Below, piece by piece: positions 1-6,683 of a stretch of DNA of 7,144 bases. Each line of letters starts with the position of its first letter. The first letter of the stretch is position 1. The translations under genes and the position numbers were made by a program. Source of the DNA: Candidatus Pelagibacter sp. (GTDB taxonomy: Bacteria > Pseudomonadota > Alphaproteobacteria > Pelagibacterales > Pelagibacteraceae); contig JAFJTK010000154.1 of assembly GCA_017880265.1 (NCBI GenBank), forward strand, positions 1-7,144, read 5' to 3'. The notes beneath the pieces are model-generated. The model was not told the origin of the DNA and searched no databases. It saw only the letters and a list, made by a program, of their open reading frames with translations.

Positions 1-104
1 GAGATTTTTTCAACGAAATCAACGAAGTCAAAAGACAAAGTGAGGACAAAATAGATGTTCCTCTCAACGAAGTTCTCAACGAAGAAATTCCATTTAGTAA
101 GTAA
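1..104 (+). CDS. 3' end of an unidentified protein gene (partial, cut by left edge)
   Basis: The frame entered at base 3 is open for 33 codons and ends at TAA 102-104; the other two plus frames stop within the first 60 bases. The visible tail is rich in acidic residues, lysine and asparagine, with no hydrophobic segment. It looks like a flexible hydrophilic C-terminus of a cytoplasmic protein, ending in EEIPFSK. The Asn-Glu dipeptide occurs four times, each encoded by the same heptamer CAACGAA (11-17, 20-26, 65-71, 77-83). I do not recognise the protein. The EEIPF stretch resembles the acidic-plus-IPF tip of single-strand DNA-binding protein, but two extra residues follow it and no SSB fold is visible, so I do not assign that name. 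The gene converges on ppdK. The opposite strand is also open here (see rejected items), so coding on the plus strand is likely rather than certain. Confidence 0.5.
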   Translation, partial: DFFNEINEVKRQSEDKIDVPLNEVLNEEIPFSK

Positions 105-124
105 ATATGCTAATTATCCTACTT

Positions 125-179
125 GGGACGAGAAACAGAACGCCCCTTAATTAATGTTTATTTATTTATTTTTTTTTAA
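125..179 (+). terminator. GC-rich hairpin plus T-rich tract in the convergent gap, possible terminator
   Basis: GGGACG (125-130) and CGCCCC (141-146) can pair around a 10-base loop AGAAACAGAA. On the plus strand the stem has one A-C mismatch (or a bulged A). On the minus strand the same position becomes a G-U pair, giving six continuous pairs. Downstream on the plus strand the sequence becomes strongly T-rich (about 147-177, ending in a run of nine T), as expected of an intrinsic terminator for the left-edge gene. The T-tract is offset from the stem by an AT-rich stretch and runs into the last codons of ppdK. On the minus strand, after ppdK, no U-run follows the hairpin, so termination of the operon there is less convincing. 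It is the only GC-rich island in the gap. Confidence 0.4.
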
Positions 180-2825
180 TTCTGCTTGAGCTGCCGCTAA
201 TCTTGCAATTGGAACTCTGTAAGGTGAACAAGAAACATAATTCAAACCTGCTTTCGAACAGAACTCAATACTTTTGGGATCTCCACCATGTTCACCACAA
301 ATTCCAAGTTTCAATTTTTTATTTTGACTTTTTCCTTTCTCAACAGCAATTTCAACTAAGTCTGCAACTCCATCATCTATAGATATAAATGGATCAATTG
401 AGAATATTTTATTATCCAAATAATCATTTAAGAATTTTCCACTATCATCTCTGCTAATTCCAAATGTTGTTTGAGTTAGATCATTAGTTCCAAAACTAAA
501 AAACTCAGCGTGTTTAGCTATTTCTTTTGCTTTTATGGCGGCTCTTGGCAATTCAATCATTGTTCCAACCATAAATTCTATTTTAATTTTATTCTGTTTT
601 TGAACTTCACCTGCAATATTTATTACTAAATCTTTCATGATTTTAATTTCTGCCTCTGTAGATACTAATGGAATCATAATCTCAGGAAATGCTGATTTAA
701 TTTTTTTCTTTTGTAGTTCAGCTAATGCTTCAAAAATAGCCCTACATTGCATTTCATAAATTTCTGGAAAAGATATACCAAGCCTACATCCTCTATGACC
801 TAACATAGGGTTTTGTTCATGTAGTTCTTCAATCCTAGTCTCAACTTCTTTAACTGGTAGTCCTACTACATCAGCAACTTCACTTATTTCTTTACTTGTT
901 CTTGGTAAAAATTCATGCAGAGGAGGGTCTAACAATCTGACTGTAACAGGCAAACCGCTCATAATTTTAAAAATTTCTTCAAAATCTTTTTTTTGATGAG
1001 GCAAAAGTTTATCAAGTGCTTTTGCTCTATCTTCTTTAGTTTTAGACAAAATCATTTCTCGAACAGATAAAATTCTTTCTTCATCAAAAAACATATGTTC
1101 AGTTCTACAAAGACCAATGCCCTCTGCTCCAAAATCTTTTGCAGTTTTAGTATCTTTTGGCGTTTCTGAATTAGTTCTGACATTTAATTTTCTAAAACTA
1201 TCTGCCCATGACATTAATTTTGAAAAATCACCTGAAATTTCAGGTTTCACAGTTGCAACACTTCCTGATATAATTCTACCTGTTGATCCATCAATTGTTA
1301 TAACTTCACCCTCTTTTATTTCTATAGATGCAGTTTTAAATGATTTGTTCTCGTAATTTATATCAATTTCACTAGAGCCAGACACACAGGGTCTTCCCAT
1401 TCCTCTTGCAACAACAGCGGCATGACTTGTCATTCCTCCTCTTGCGGTTAAAATTCCTTTAGCTGCGTGCATTCCTTGAATATCCTCTGGTGACGTTTCC
1501 ACTCTAACCAAAATTGTATCTTGCATCATTCCAGTCAATCTTTCAGCCTCTTCAGAGGTAAAAACAACTTTTCCACTAGCTGCACCTGGAGAAGCTGGCA
1601 AACCATTAGCTATAACATTAATTGAGCTTTTCTCATCTAAGGTTGGATGAAGTAATGTGTCTAAAGAATTAGGATCAATCCTTAAAACTGCTTCTTTTTT
1701 TGAAATTAATTTTTCTTTTACCATATCAACTGCAATCTTTACTGCTGATTTAGCTGTTCTTTTTCCTGATCTAGTTTGGAGCATCCATAATTTTTGATTT
1801 TCAACTGTGAACTCAACGTCTTGCATGTCTTTATAATGTTTTTCTAATTTTTTTAAAATTTTGTGAAGTTGCTTATAAACATTTGGCATAATCTCTTCCA
1901 TTGAAGGAGCTTTTGCTTTCGCCTGTTGTCTTGCTTTTTTAGTTATGTATTGTGGCGTTCTAGTACCGGCAACAACATCTTCGCCTTGTGCATTAATCAA
2001 ATATTCACCATAAATTTCGTTTAATCCATCTGAGGGGTTTCTCGTAAATACAACACCTGTTGCACAATCATCACCCATGTTACCAAAAACCATTGACTGA
2101 ACATTTACTGCCGTTCCCCATTCAGCAGGGATTTGATTTAATTTTCTATATACTTTTGCTCTATTGCTTTCCCAAGACAAAAATACTGCACTAATTGCCC
2201 CCAATAATTGCTGATAAACATCTTGAGGGAAATCTTTTTTAGCTTTTTCTTTAACAGTTCTTTTAAAATCAACTATCAAACCATCCCAATCATCTTCATC
2301 AAGATCGGTATCTAAGAGAACCCCTTTTGTAAGCTTATAATTTTCAATTAATTCCTCAAAATGATAGCCTTCTACTCCCATTACTACATTGCCATACATT
2401 TGAATAAATCTTCTATAGCTATCTTTAGCAAATCTTCCATTTGAAGTTTTTAAGGCTAGAGCACTTACAGTTTTGTCGTTTAATCCTAAGTTTAAAATTG
2501 TGTCCATCATTCCTGGCATAGATACTCTTGCTCCAGATCTTACCGAAAGTAGTAAAGGATTTTTTAAATCACCAAATTTTTTACCTACATCTTTTTCAAT
2601 AATTTTTAATTCTTTTTTTATTTGGGCTACTAAATTTTTATTCAATTTTTTTTTATCTTTATAAAAAAGCTCACATACCTTTGTTGAGATTGTAAATCCT
2701 GGTGGAACTGGAAGACCCATTCTCCCCATTTCAGATAAATTGGCACCTTTTCCTCCAAGAAAATTTTTAGGATTTTTTATTTTTTTACTATCTTTAGATT
2801 TGAAATTTAAAATTAGCTTTTTCAT
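162..2825 (-). CDS. ppdK: pyruvate phosphate dikinase (PPDK)
   Basis: This cytoplasmic enzyme interconverts phosphoenolpyruvate + AMP + PPi and pyruvate + ATP + Pi. At 887 residues it is full length for bacterial PPDK (about 870-900). The ATP-grasp domain (about 1-350) has GGKGANL with Lys26, Arg96, and Asp336/Glu338/Gln350/Arg352 in the DVEF...MLQTR segment. The phosphohistidine swivel domain (about 400-520) has GGMTSHAAVVARGMG with catalytic His468. The C-terminal PEP/pyruvate barrel (about 530-880) has Arg574, Arg630, Glu758, Asn781 and the active-site Cys843 in GICGEHGG. These positions follow from offsets to the Clostridium symbiosum enzyme as I remember it, and no key residue is missing. 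It is the last gene of the operon. Its ATG (2823-2825) overlaps the glyS stop codon as ATGA. There is no Shine-Dalgarno sequence upstream, so translation probably depends on re-initiation by ribosomes finishing glyS. In an organism with streamlined central metabolism it could serve gluconeogenesis or PPi-linked glycolysis; the direction cannot be read from sequence. Confidence 0.98.
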   Translation of the reverse strand: MKKLILNFKSKDSKKIKNPKNFLGGKGANLSEMGRMGLPVPPGFTISTKVCELFYKDKKKLNKNLVAQIKKELKIIEKDVGKKFGDLKNPLLLSVRSGARVSMPGMMDTILNLGLNDKTVSALALKTSNGRFAKDSYRRFIQMYGNVVMGVEGYHFEELIENYKLTKGVLLDTDLDEDDWDGLIVDFKRTVKEKAKKDFPQDVYQQLLGAISAVFLSWESNRAKVYRKLNQIPAEWGTAVNVQSMVFGNMGDDCATGVVFTRNPSDGLNEIYGEYLINAQGEDVVAGTRTPQYITKKARQQAKAKAPSMEEIMPNVYKQLHKILKKLEKHYKDMQDVEFTVENQKLWMLQTRSGKRTAKSAVKIAVDMVKEKLISKKEAVLRIDPNSLDTLLHPTLDEKSSINVIANGLPASPGAASGKVVFTSEEAERLTGMMQDTILVRVETSPEDIQGMHAAKGILTARGGMTSHAAVVARGMGRPCVSGSSEIDINYENKSFKTASIEIKEGEVITIDGSTGRIISGSVATVKPEISGDFSKLMSWADSFRKLNVRTNSETPKDTKTAKDFGAEGIGLCRTEHMFFDEERILSVREMILSKTKEDRAKALDKLLPHQKKDFEEIFKIMSGLPVTVRLLDPPLHEFLPRTSKEISEVADVVGLPVKEVETRIEELHEQNPMLGHRGCRLGISFPEIYEMQCRAIFEALAELQKKKIKSAFPEIMIPLVSTEAEIKIMKDLVINIAGEVQKQNKIKIEFMVGTMIELPRAAIKAKEIAKHAEFFSFGTNDLTQTTFGISRDDSGKFLNDYLDNKIFSIDPFISIDDGVADLVEIAVEKGKSQNKKLKLGICGEHGGDPKSIEFCSKAGLNYVSCSPYRVPIARLAAAQAELKKNK

Positions 2826-4891
2826 TGGTGGGAATCGATTAAAGAAAAATTAACATAATAATCGAATGTTTTACATAACATTTGTATTAGTTCTAGTCTG
2901 TTTTTTTTTATTGTGATATCGTCTTCATTTACAATCACGTTATCAAAAAAATCAAAAATTACTTTTTTGGACTCAGCCAAATTGTTGATCGACTTCTCGA
3001 AATCTTCATCTTTATTAATATTTTGAAAGTATTTTCTTAATTCATTTATTTTTTTATATAAATTTTTTTCAAATTCAGTTTTGAATATACCAGGGTCAGT
3101 TGTATTTGATAATTCTATGGTTTTATCCTTTAACTCGCTTTCTAATATGCTTGAAGCTCTTTTAAAGCTTGAAACTACATCTTTACCATTGGGTTTGTTA
3201 ATAAACTTGTTTAAACTTTTAGCCTTACCAAAAACAATCACTGATTGATCTAGATTTAGAAAGCTAGTAGAGGCTTGAATAATGTCGGTACGAATTTTTT
3301 CCTCTTTCATATAAAATTTTAATCTATCTGTTAAAAAACTTATTAATTCAGTCTGAAGAGATTTGTTTTCAAATTCAAAACCTTGGTCTAAATATAAGCC
3401 AGCTGAATAACTGATCAAATCTCTTATTTTAAAATCTTTTTTATTTTCAATTATCGTTTTAATTATTCCTAAAGCCAATCTTCTTAGGGCAAATGGGTCT
3501 TTTGAGCTTGTTGGCTTTTGATTTATTCCAAAAAAACCAACTAAAGTATCTATTTTATCTGCCAAAGATAATGCAACACTGTAGGGTTTTTTGGGTACTT
3601 TTGAGTTTAGTCCAGCTGGTAAATATTGTTCACTTATAGCTTTACAAACATCTTTCTCAAAACCCTGGGCTTCTGCAAAATAGCCCCCCATAACACCTTG
3701 TAGTTCTGGAAACTCTCCAACAAGTTCTGAAACTAGATCAACCTTACAAATCGATGCGGATAATTCAACTTTATCTTTGCTAATTAATAATTCATCAGAA
3801 AGCATTCCACCTAGTTTTCTCATTCTTTGAACTTTATCAAAATATGTTCCAAGTCCTTTGAAATAATTCATAGATTTCAACATAGAAACTCTTTTGACTA
3901 GATTTTGTGATTTATCTTTTTTCCAAAAAAACTCAGCATCATTCAATCTAGCTTCAACGACTCTTTCATTTCCAAGTTTTATTAATCCATTTATATCTTT
4001 CTTGTTAGTTACAACTAAAAATTCATTTGTAATATTTCCTTTTTTATCAAAAGTTGGAAAATATTTTTGATGATATTGCATAGTAATTATTAAAATTTCT
4101 TTAGGAATATTTAGAAATTTTCTATCAAATTCACACAATATAACATTTGGTTGGTCTGTTAGATCAACAACTTCATCAAGTAACTTAGGATTATTTTCAA
4201 TTATTATATTTTTCTTACTTGAAATATCATTTAATTTTTTTTCTATTAAGTTTTTTCTTAAATTGTGATCTATAGTTATATTTAGTTTTTTGAAAAAATT
4301 ATTATAATCTTTAAAATCAACAAATATCTTTTTTTTCTCCTCAAACTCTTTATCTATAAATGTTGAATTTGAAGAGGTTAAATGATGAAAATTAAAAGTT
4401 AATTTTTTTTTATCAAATATTGCTAAAATTGATTTTAATGGCCTTCCCCAGTTTAAGTTAAAATCACTCCATCTCATAGATTTTTTCCACTGAATTTTAT
4501 GCAATATTGATGGAACTAACTCTTCTAATAAATTTTGAGTATTAAGTTTTTTCGATTTTGTTTTAAAAAAATAAAATTCACCTTTATCTATTGTTTGTTT
4601 AAAAAGGTCTTTTTTATTAATATTATTTGATCTGATAAAGCCTTCTAATGCTACTTCTGGAGCTTTTACATTTGGACCTTTTATTTCCTCTGATTTTAAA
4701 GTTATCTGTTTTTGTAAACCTTCAAATAGAATAACCAATCTATTAGGTGTTGAAAATGATGAGCTTTTTTTAAATGAAATAGATTTTTCATTAAATTCTT
4801 TAATAAAACTGTTTAACAACTCCTCTCTTAAACTTTTTTGAAGAGATGAAGGTATTTCTTCACTAAATAATTCTAAAAAAAATTCTGACAT
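2822..4891 (-). CDS. glyS: glycine--tRNA ligase, beta subunit
   Basis: This is the large subunit of the bacterial alpha2beta2 glycyl-tRNA synthetase; it binds and positions tRNA-Gly while the alpha subunit carries the aminoacylation site. At 689 residues it has the length I recall for Escherichia coli GlyS. The N-terminus has the family opening (FFLELFSEEIPSSL, about 4-17). The central region carries HQKYF (274-278), VVEARLNDAEFFW (311-323), SELVGEFPELQGVMGGYFA (388-406), LADKIDTLVGFFG (443-455) and SKDPFALRRLALGI (463-476), in family order; this part belongs to the HD-like superfamily. The C-terminal part (about 570-680, starting near FKRASSI) matches the DALR-type anticodon-binding domain. 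It is rich in lysine, asparagine and phenylalanine, in keeping with the AT-rich genome. The start ATG (4889-4891) directly abuts the glyQ stop TAA, with no recognisable Shine-Dalgarno site, which suggests translational coupling and matched subunit production. The stop overlaps the ppdK start. Confidence 0.97.
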   Translation of the reverse strand: MSEFFLELFSEEIPSSLQKSLREELLNSFIKEFNEKSISFKKSSSFSTPNRLVILFEGLQKQITLKSEEIKGPNVKAPEVALEGFIRSNNINKKDLFKQTIDKGEFYFFKTKSKKLNTQNLLEELVPSILHKIQWKKSMRWSDFNLNWGRPLKSILAIFDKKKLTFNFHHLTSSNSTFIDKEFEEKKKIFVDFKDYNNFFKKLNITIDHNLRKNLIEKKLNDISSKKNIIIENNPKLLDEVVDLTDQPNVILCEFDRKFLNIPKEILIITMQYHQKYFPTFDKKGNITNEFLVVTNKKDINGLIKLGNERVVEARLNDAEFFWKKDKSQNLVKRVSMLKSMNYFKGLGTYFDKVQRMRKLGGMLSDELLISKDKVELSASICKVDLVSELVGEFPELQGVMGGYFAEAQGFEKDVCKAISEQYLPAGLNSKVPKKPYSVALSLADKIDTLVGFFGINQKPTSSKDPFALRRLALGIIKTIIENKKDFKIRDLISYSAGLYLDQGFEFENKSLQTELISFLTDRLKFYMKEEKIRTDIIQASTSFLNLDQSVIVFGKAKSLNKFINKPNGKDVVSSFKRASSILESELKDKTIELSNTTDPGIFKTEFEKNLYKKINELRKYFQNINKDEDFEKSINNLAESKKVIFDFFDNVIVNEDDITIKKNRLELIQMLCKTFDYYVNFSLIDSHQ

Positions 4892-5797
4892 TTAGCTTTG
4901 ACTATCTAACCAAATACCTGCAGCTGCTTTAGTTATATCTCTTATTCTTCCTATATATCCAGCCCTTTGAGCAACACTTATTGCTCCTCTAGCATCAAGA
5001 ATATTAAATATATGACTTGCTTTTAAACATTGATCATACGCTGGTAATGATATTTTTTTTTCTACAAGTGATTTAGCTTCCTGTTCAATCATATCAAACA
5101 TTTTTAATAAACTTTCAACATTTGCGTACTCAAAATTGTATGCTGAAAATTCTTTTTCAGCTTGATGAAAAACGTCATGATATTTTACCCCCTCATCATT
5201 CCATAATAAGTCATAAACATTCTTTTGTTGTTGAGTGAACATGCATATTCTTTCTAATCCATATGTAATTTCAACTGAAACAGGTTTACATTCATATCCT
5301 GCCATTTGCTGAAAATACGTAAATTGTGTAATCTCCATACCATCACACCAAACTTCCCAACCTAATCCTGCCGCACCAAGAGTTGGGCTTTCCCAATCAT
5401 CTTCAACAAACCTGATATCATGTTCATTATGATCAATACCAATTGCAGACAAACTATTAAGATATAATTTCTTTATATTTTCTGGTGATGGTTTTATTAA
5501 AACTTGAAATTGATAATAATGTTGTAATCTATTTGGGTTGTCACCATATCTTCCATCTGTTGGTCTCCTTGATGGCTGCACATAAGCAGCTTTCCAATGT
5601 TTTGGGCCTAGCGATCTAAGTGTTGTTGCTGGATGAAATGTACCAGCACCCACTTCCATATCATATGGCTGAAGAACAATACATCCTTGTTTACTCCAAA
5701 ATTTTTGAAGATTAAGAATTGTATCTTGAAATGATTGAAATTTTTGGTTTGGTTTTTTTGTTTTAGAAACCATATCTTTGCCAGATTGACCTTTCAT
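4892..5797 (-). CDS. glyQ: glycine--tRNA ligase, alpha subunit
   Basis: This is the catalytic small subunit of tetrameric glycyl-tRNA synthetase, a class II enzyme that activates glycine with ATP (releasing PPi) and transfers it to tRNA-Gly (releasing AMP). The family is nearly invariant and is recognised at once: [19 protein letters not shown] (43-61), [20 protein letters not shown] (70-89, motif 2 region), [15 protein letters not shown] (91-105), [20 protein letters not shown] (130-149), [12 protein letters not shown] (153-164) and [10 protein letters not shown] (177-186, motif 3). Length is 301 residues against about 300 in the family. The given start is the longest in-frame ATG, and it lies 35 bases inside sppA. 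The second ATG (5771-5773, residue 9) leaves about 15 residues before the conserved FQD segment, closer to the roughly 8 in E. coli, and reduces the overlap to 11 bases. I think it the likelier true start. Neither has a good Shine-Dalgarno site. Confidence 0.98.
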   Translation of the reverse strand: MKGQSGKDMVSKTKKPNQKFQSFQDTILNLQKFWSKQGCIVLQPYDMEVGAGTFHPATTLRSLGPKHWKAAYVQPSRRPTDGRYGDNPNRLQHYYQFQVLIKPSPENIKKLYLNSLSAIGIDHNEHDIRFVEDDWESPTLGAAGLGWEVWCDGMEITQFTYFQQMAGYECKPVSVEITYGLERICMFTQQQKNVYDLLWNDEGVKYHDVFHQAEKEFSAYNFEYANVESLLKMFDMIEQEAKSLVEKKISLPAYDQCLKASHIFNILDARGAISVAQRAGYIGRIRDITKAAAGIWLDSQS

Positions 5798-6569
5798 CTA
5801 AAATAGTGGCTAATTGATCTAATTGATTATTAGAAGAAGAAAGTTTTTGACTTAACCAACCTTTAGATTTTTCAAATTTTTTAATGACAACATCGTTTCC
5901 AAATTTTTCTTTAAGAACTTGATGGGCATCTCCTATTCCATCTATTAGACCTAAATCTTTAGCTTTACTTCCAGACCAAAATTCTCCAGAAAACAGTTCT
6001 ACTTCGGATTTATTTAACTTAGATCCTCTGCTTCTCTCTACTACATCGATAAAATCTTTATGTAAATCTAGCTGAATATTTTTTAATCTTTCTATATCCT
6101 CATTTTTTTCTTCTAAAAAAGGATCTAAAGTACTTTTGTTTTTTCCAGCTGTATGAACTCTTCTTTCAACACCAATTTTTTTTATTAACTCAGTAAACCC
6201 AAATGAAGAATAGATAACCCCTATAGATCCAATTATTGAACTTGAGTTTGCATAAATTTCATCCCCAGCACATGAAATTAAATATCCACCAGATGCAGCA
6301 ACATCCTCAGCAAATACAATTACTTTTTTCTTTGTATTATTGGCTTGTTGTCTAATAAAATTATAAATCATATGAGATTGAACTGGTGATCCACCAGGTG
6401 AGTTGATAGTTATGGCAACACATGAGGCTTTTTTTAATGAAAAAGCCTTTTTAATAAGCTCTTCTTGACCTGCAAAATCAATACCTTGTTTGAATTTTCC
6501 AGCATTTCCAATAACTCCATTTAATTTAATATGAGCTACGGTCTTTTTCTTTTTAAAAAAAGAGAACAT
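5763..6569 (-). CDS. sppA: S49-family serine peptidase, SppA/SohB type
   Basis: This is a Ser-Lys protease of family S49, related to signal peptide peptidase SppA and SohB, which digest membrane-embedded or cleaved peptides. The 268 residues make a single-domain short form; the E. coli SppA tandem form is about twice as long. Visible features are the beta-strand opening [11 protein letters not shown] (11-21), INSPGGSP (55-62), and the nucleophile in [20 protein letters not shown] (88-107) with Ser93. [10 protein letters not shown] (109-118) and [12 protein letters not shown] (140-151) follow. Lys145 sits 52 residues after the serine, the same spacing as the Ser-Lys pair of Bacillus subtilis SppA as I recall it. 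There is no cleavable signal peptide or convincing transmembrane helix: the N-terminus is MFSFF followed by four lysines. It may be cytoplasmic or peripheral to the inner membrane. As first gene of the operon it has the only good ribosome-binding site. Its last codons overlap glyQ. The name sohB would be equally defensible; the substrate is unknown. Confidence 0.93.
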   Translation of the reverse strand: MFSFFKKKKTVAHIKLNGVIGNAGKFKQGIDFAGQEELIKKAFSLKKASCVAITINSPGGSPVQSHMIYNFIRQQANNTKKKVIVFAEDVAASGGYLISCAGDEIYANSSSIIGSIGVIYSSFGFTELIKKIGVERRVHTAGKNKSTLDPFLEEKNEDIERLKNIQLDLHKDFIDVVERSRGSKLNKSEVELFSGEFWSGSKAKDLGLIDGIGDAHQVLKEKFGNDVVIKKFEKSKGWLSQKLSSSNNQLDQLATILDERSIWQRYGF

Positions 6570-6575
6570 TATTAT

Positions 6576-6580
6576 TCCTT
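6576..6580 (-). promoter_or_regulatory. Shine-Dalgarno site for sppA
   Basis: Read on the minus strand, AAGGA lies six bases before the ATG at 6567-6569. It is the only well-formed Shine-Dalgarno sequence in front of any gene start in the window, and it fixes the sppA start codon. The three downstream genes lack one, consistent with coupled translation through overlapping or abutting junctions. Confidence 0.75.
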
Positions 6581-6609
6581 ATAGAATTAATTATTGAATA
6601 TATTAATTA

Positions 6610-6637
6610 CTTATAAATGAAGAATTAGGTGCGTCAA
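6610..6637 (-). promoter_or_regulatory. sigma70-type promoter for the sppA-glyQ-glyS-ppdK operon
   Basis: On the minus strand a -35 box TTGACG (6632-6637, five of six matches to TTGACA) is followed after 16 bases by a -10 box TATAAG (6610-6615, five of six matches to TATAAT). Transcription would start near 6603, giving a leader of about 34 bases that includes the AAGGA site. A leader that short has no room for a glycine riboswitch or T-box, so no RNA-level glycine control is visible here. This is prediction from consensus matching in very AT-rich DNA. The -35 match is the more informative part, because AT-only boxes arise easily by chance. Confidence 0.6.
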
Positions 6638-6669
6638 TTGATAAGTAATATATAAAACTCAAATATATT
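6638..6669 (+). promoter_or_regulatory. possible ispB promoter, weakly defined
   Basis: A plus-strand -35-like TTGATA (6638-6643) lies back to back with the minus-strand -35 box, sharing the 8-base palindrome TCAATTGA (6634-6641). No -10 box sits at ideal spacing: AAATAT at 6661-6666 (17-base spacer) matches only three of six positions, and TATATT at 6664-6669 needs a 20-base spacer. The alternative TATAAA at 6651-6656 is a better -10 box but has no good -35. With either choice the ispB leader is only about 10-20 bases and has no Shine-Dalgarno sequence, so translation may start on a near-leaderless transcript. Confidence 0.3.
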
Positions 6670-6683
6670 AATTTAAAATCATT

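Noticed and set aside
1..113. Open minus-strand frame across the left edge
   Set aside because: It stays open from a stop at 114-116 to the edge but has no ATG, GTG or TTG start in that stretch. It is in codon register with the plus-strand frame, so it is most simply that frame's antisense shadow.
391..398. Another TCAATTGA-like palindrome occurrence near this point
   Set aside because: It lies within ppdK codons and short AT-rich palindromes occur by chance at this composition, so I do not treat it as a second regulator site.
1117..1356. Plus-strand open frame of 79 codons inside ppdK
   Set aside because: It is antisense to the conserved PPDK coding sequence, has no ribosome-binding site or recognisable family, and long antisense frames are common opposite conserved genes.
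2473..2664. Plus-strand open frame of 63 codons opposite the ppdK 5' region
   Set aside because: It lies opposite the ATP-grasp domain of PPDK; its phenylalanine-rich translation is just the complement of lysine-rich codons.
6570..6609. Possible glycine riboswitch or T-box ahead of the glycyl-tRNA synthetase operon
   Set aside because: Glycine riboswitches are known in SAR11, so I looked for one. The predicted leader is only about 34 bases, AT-rich, and has no conserved riboswitch or T-box sequence or pairing.
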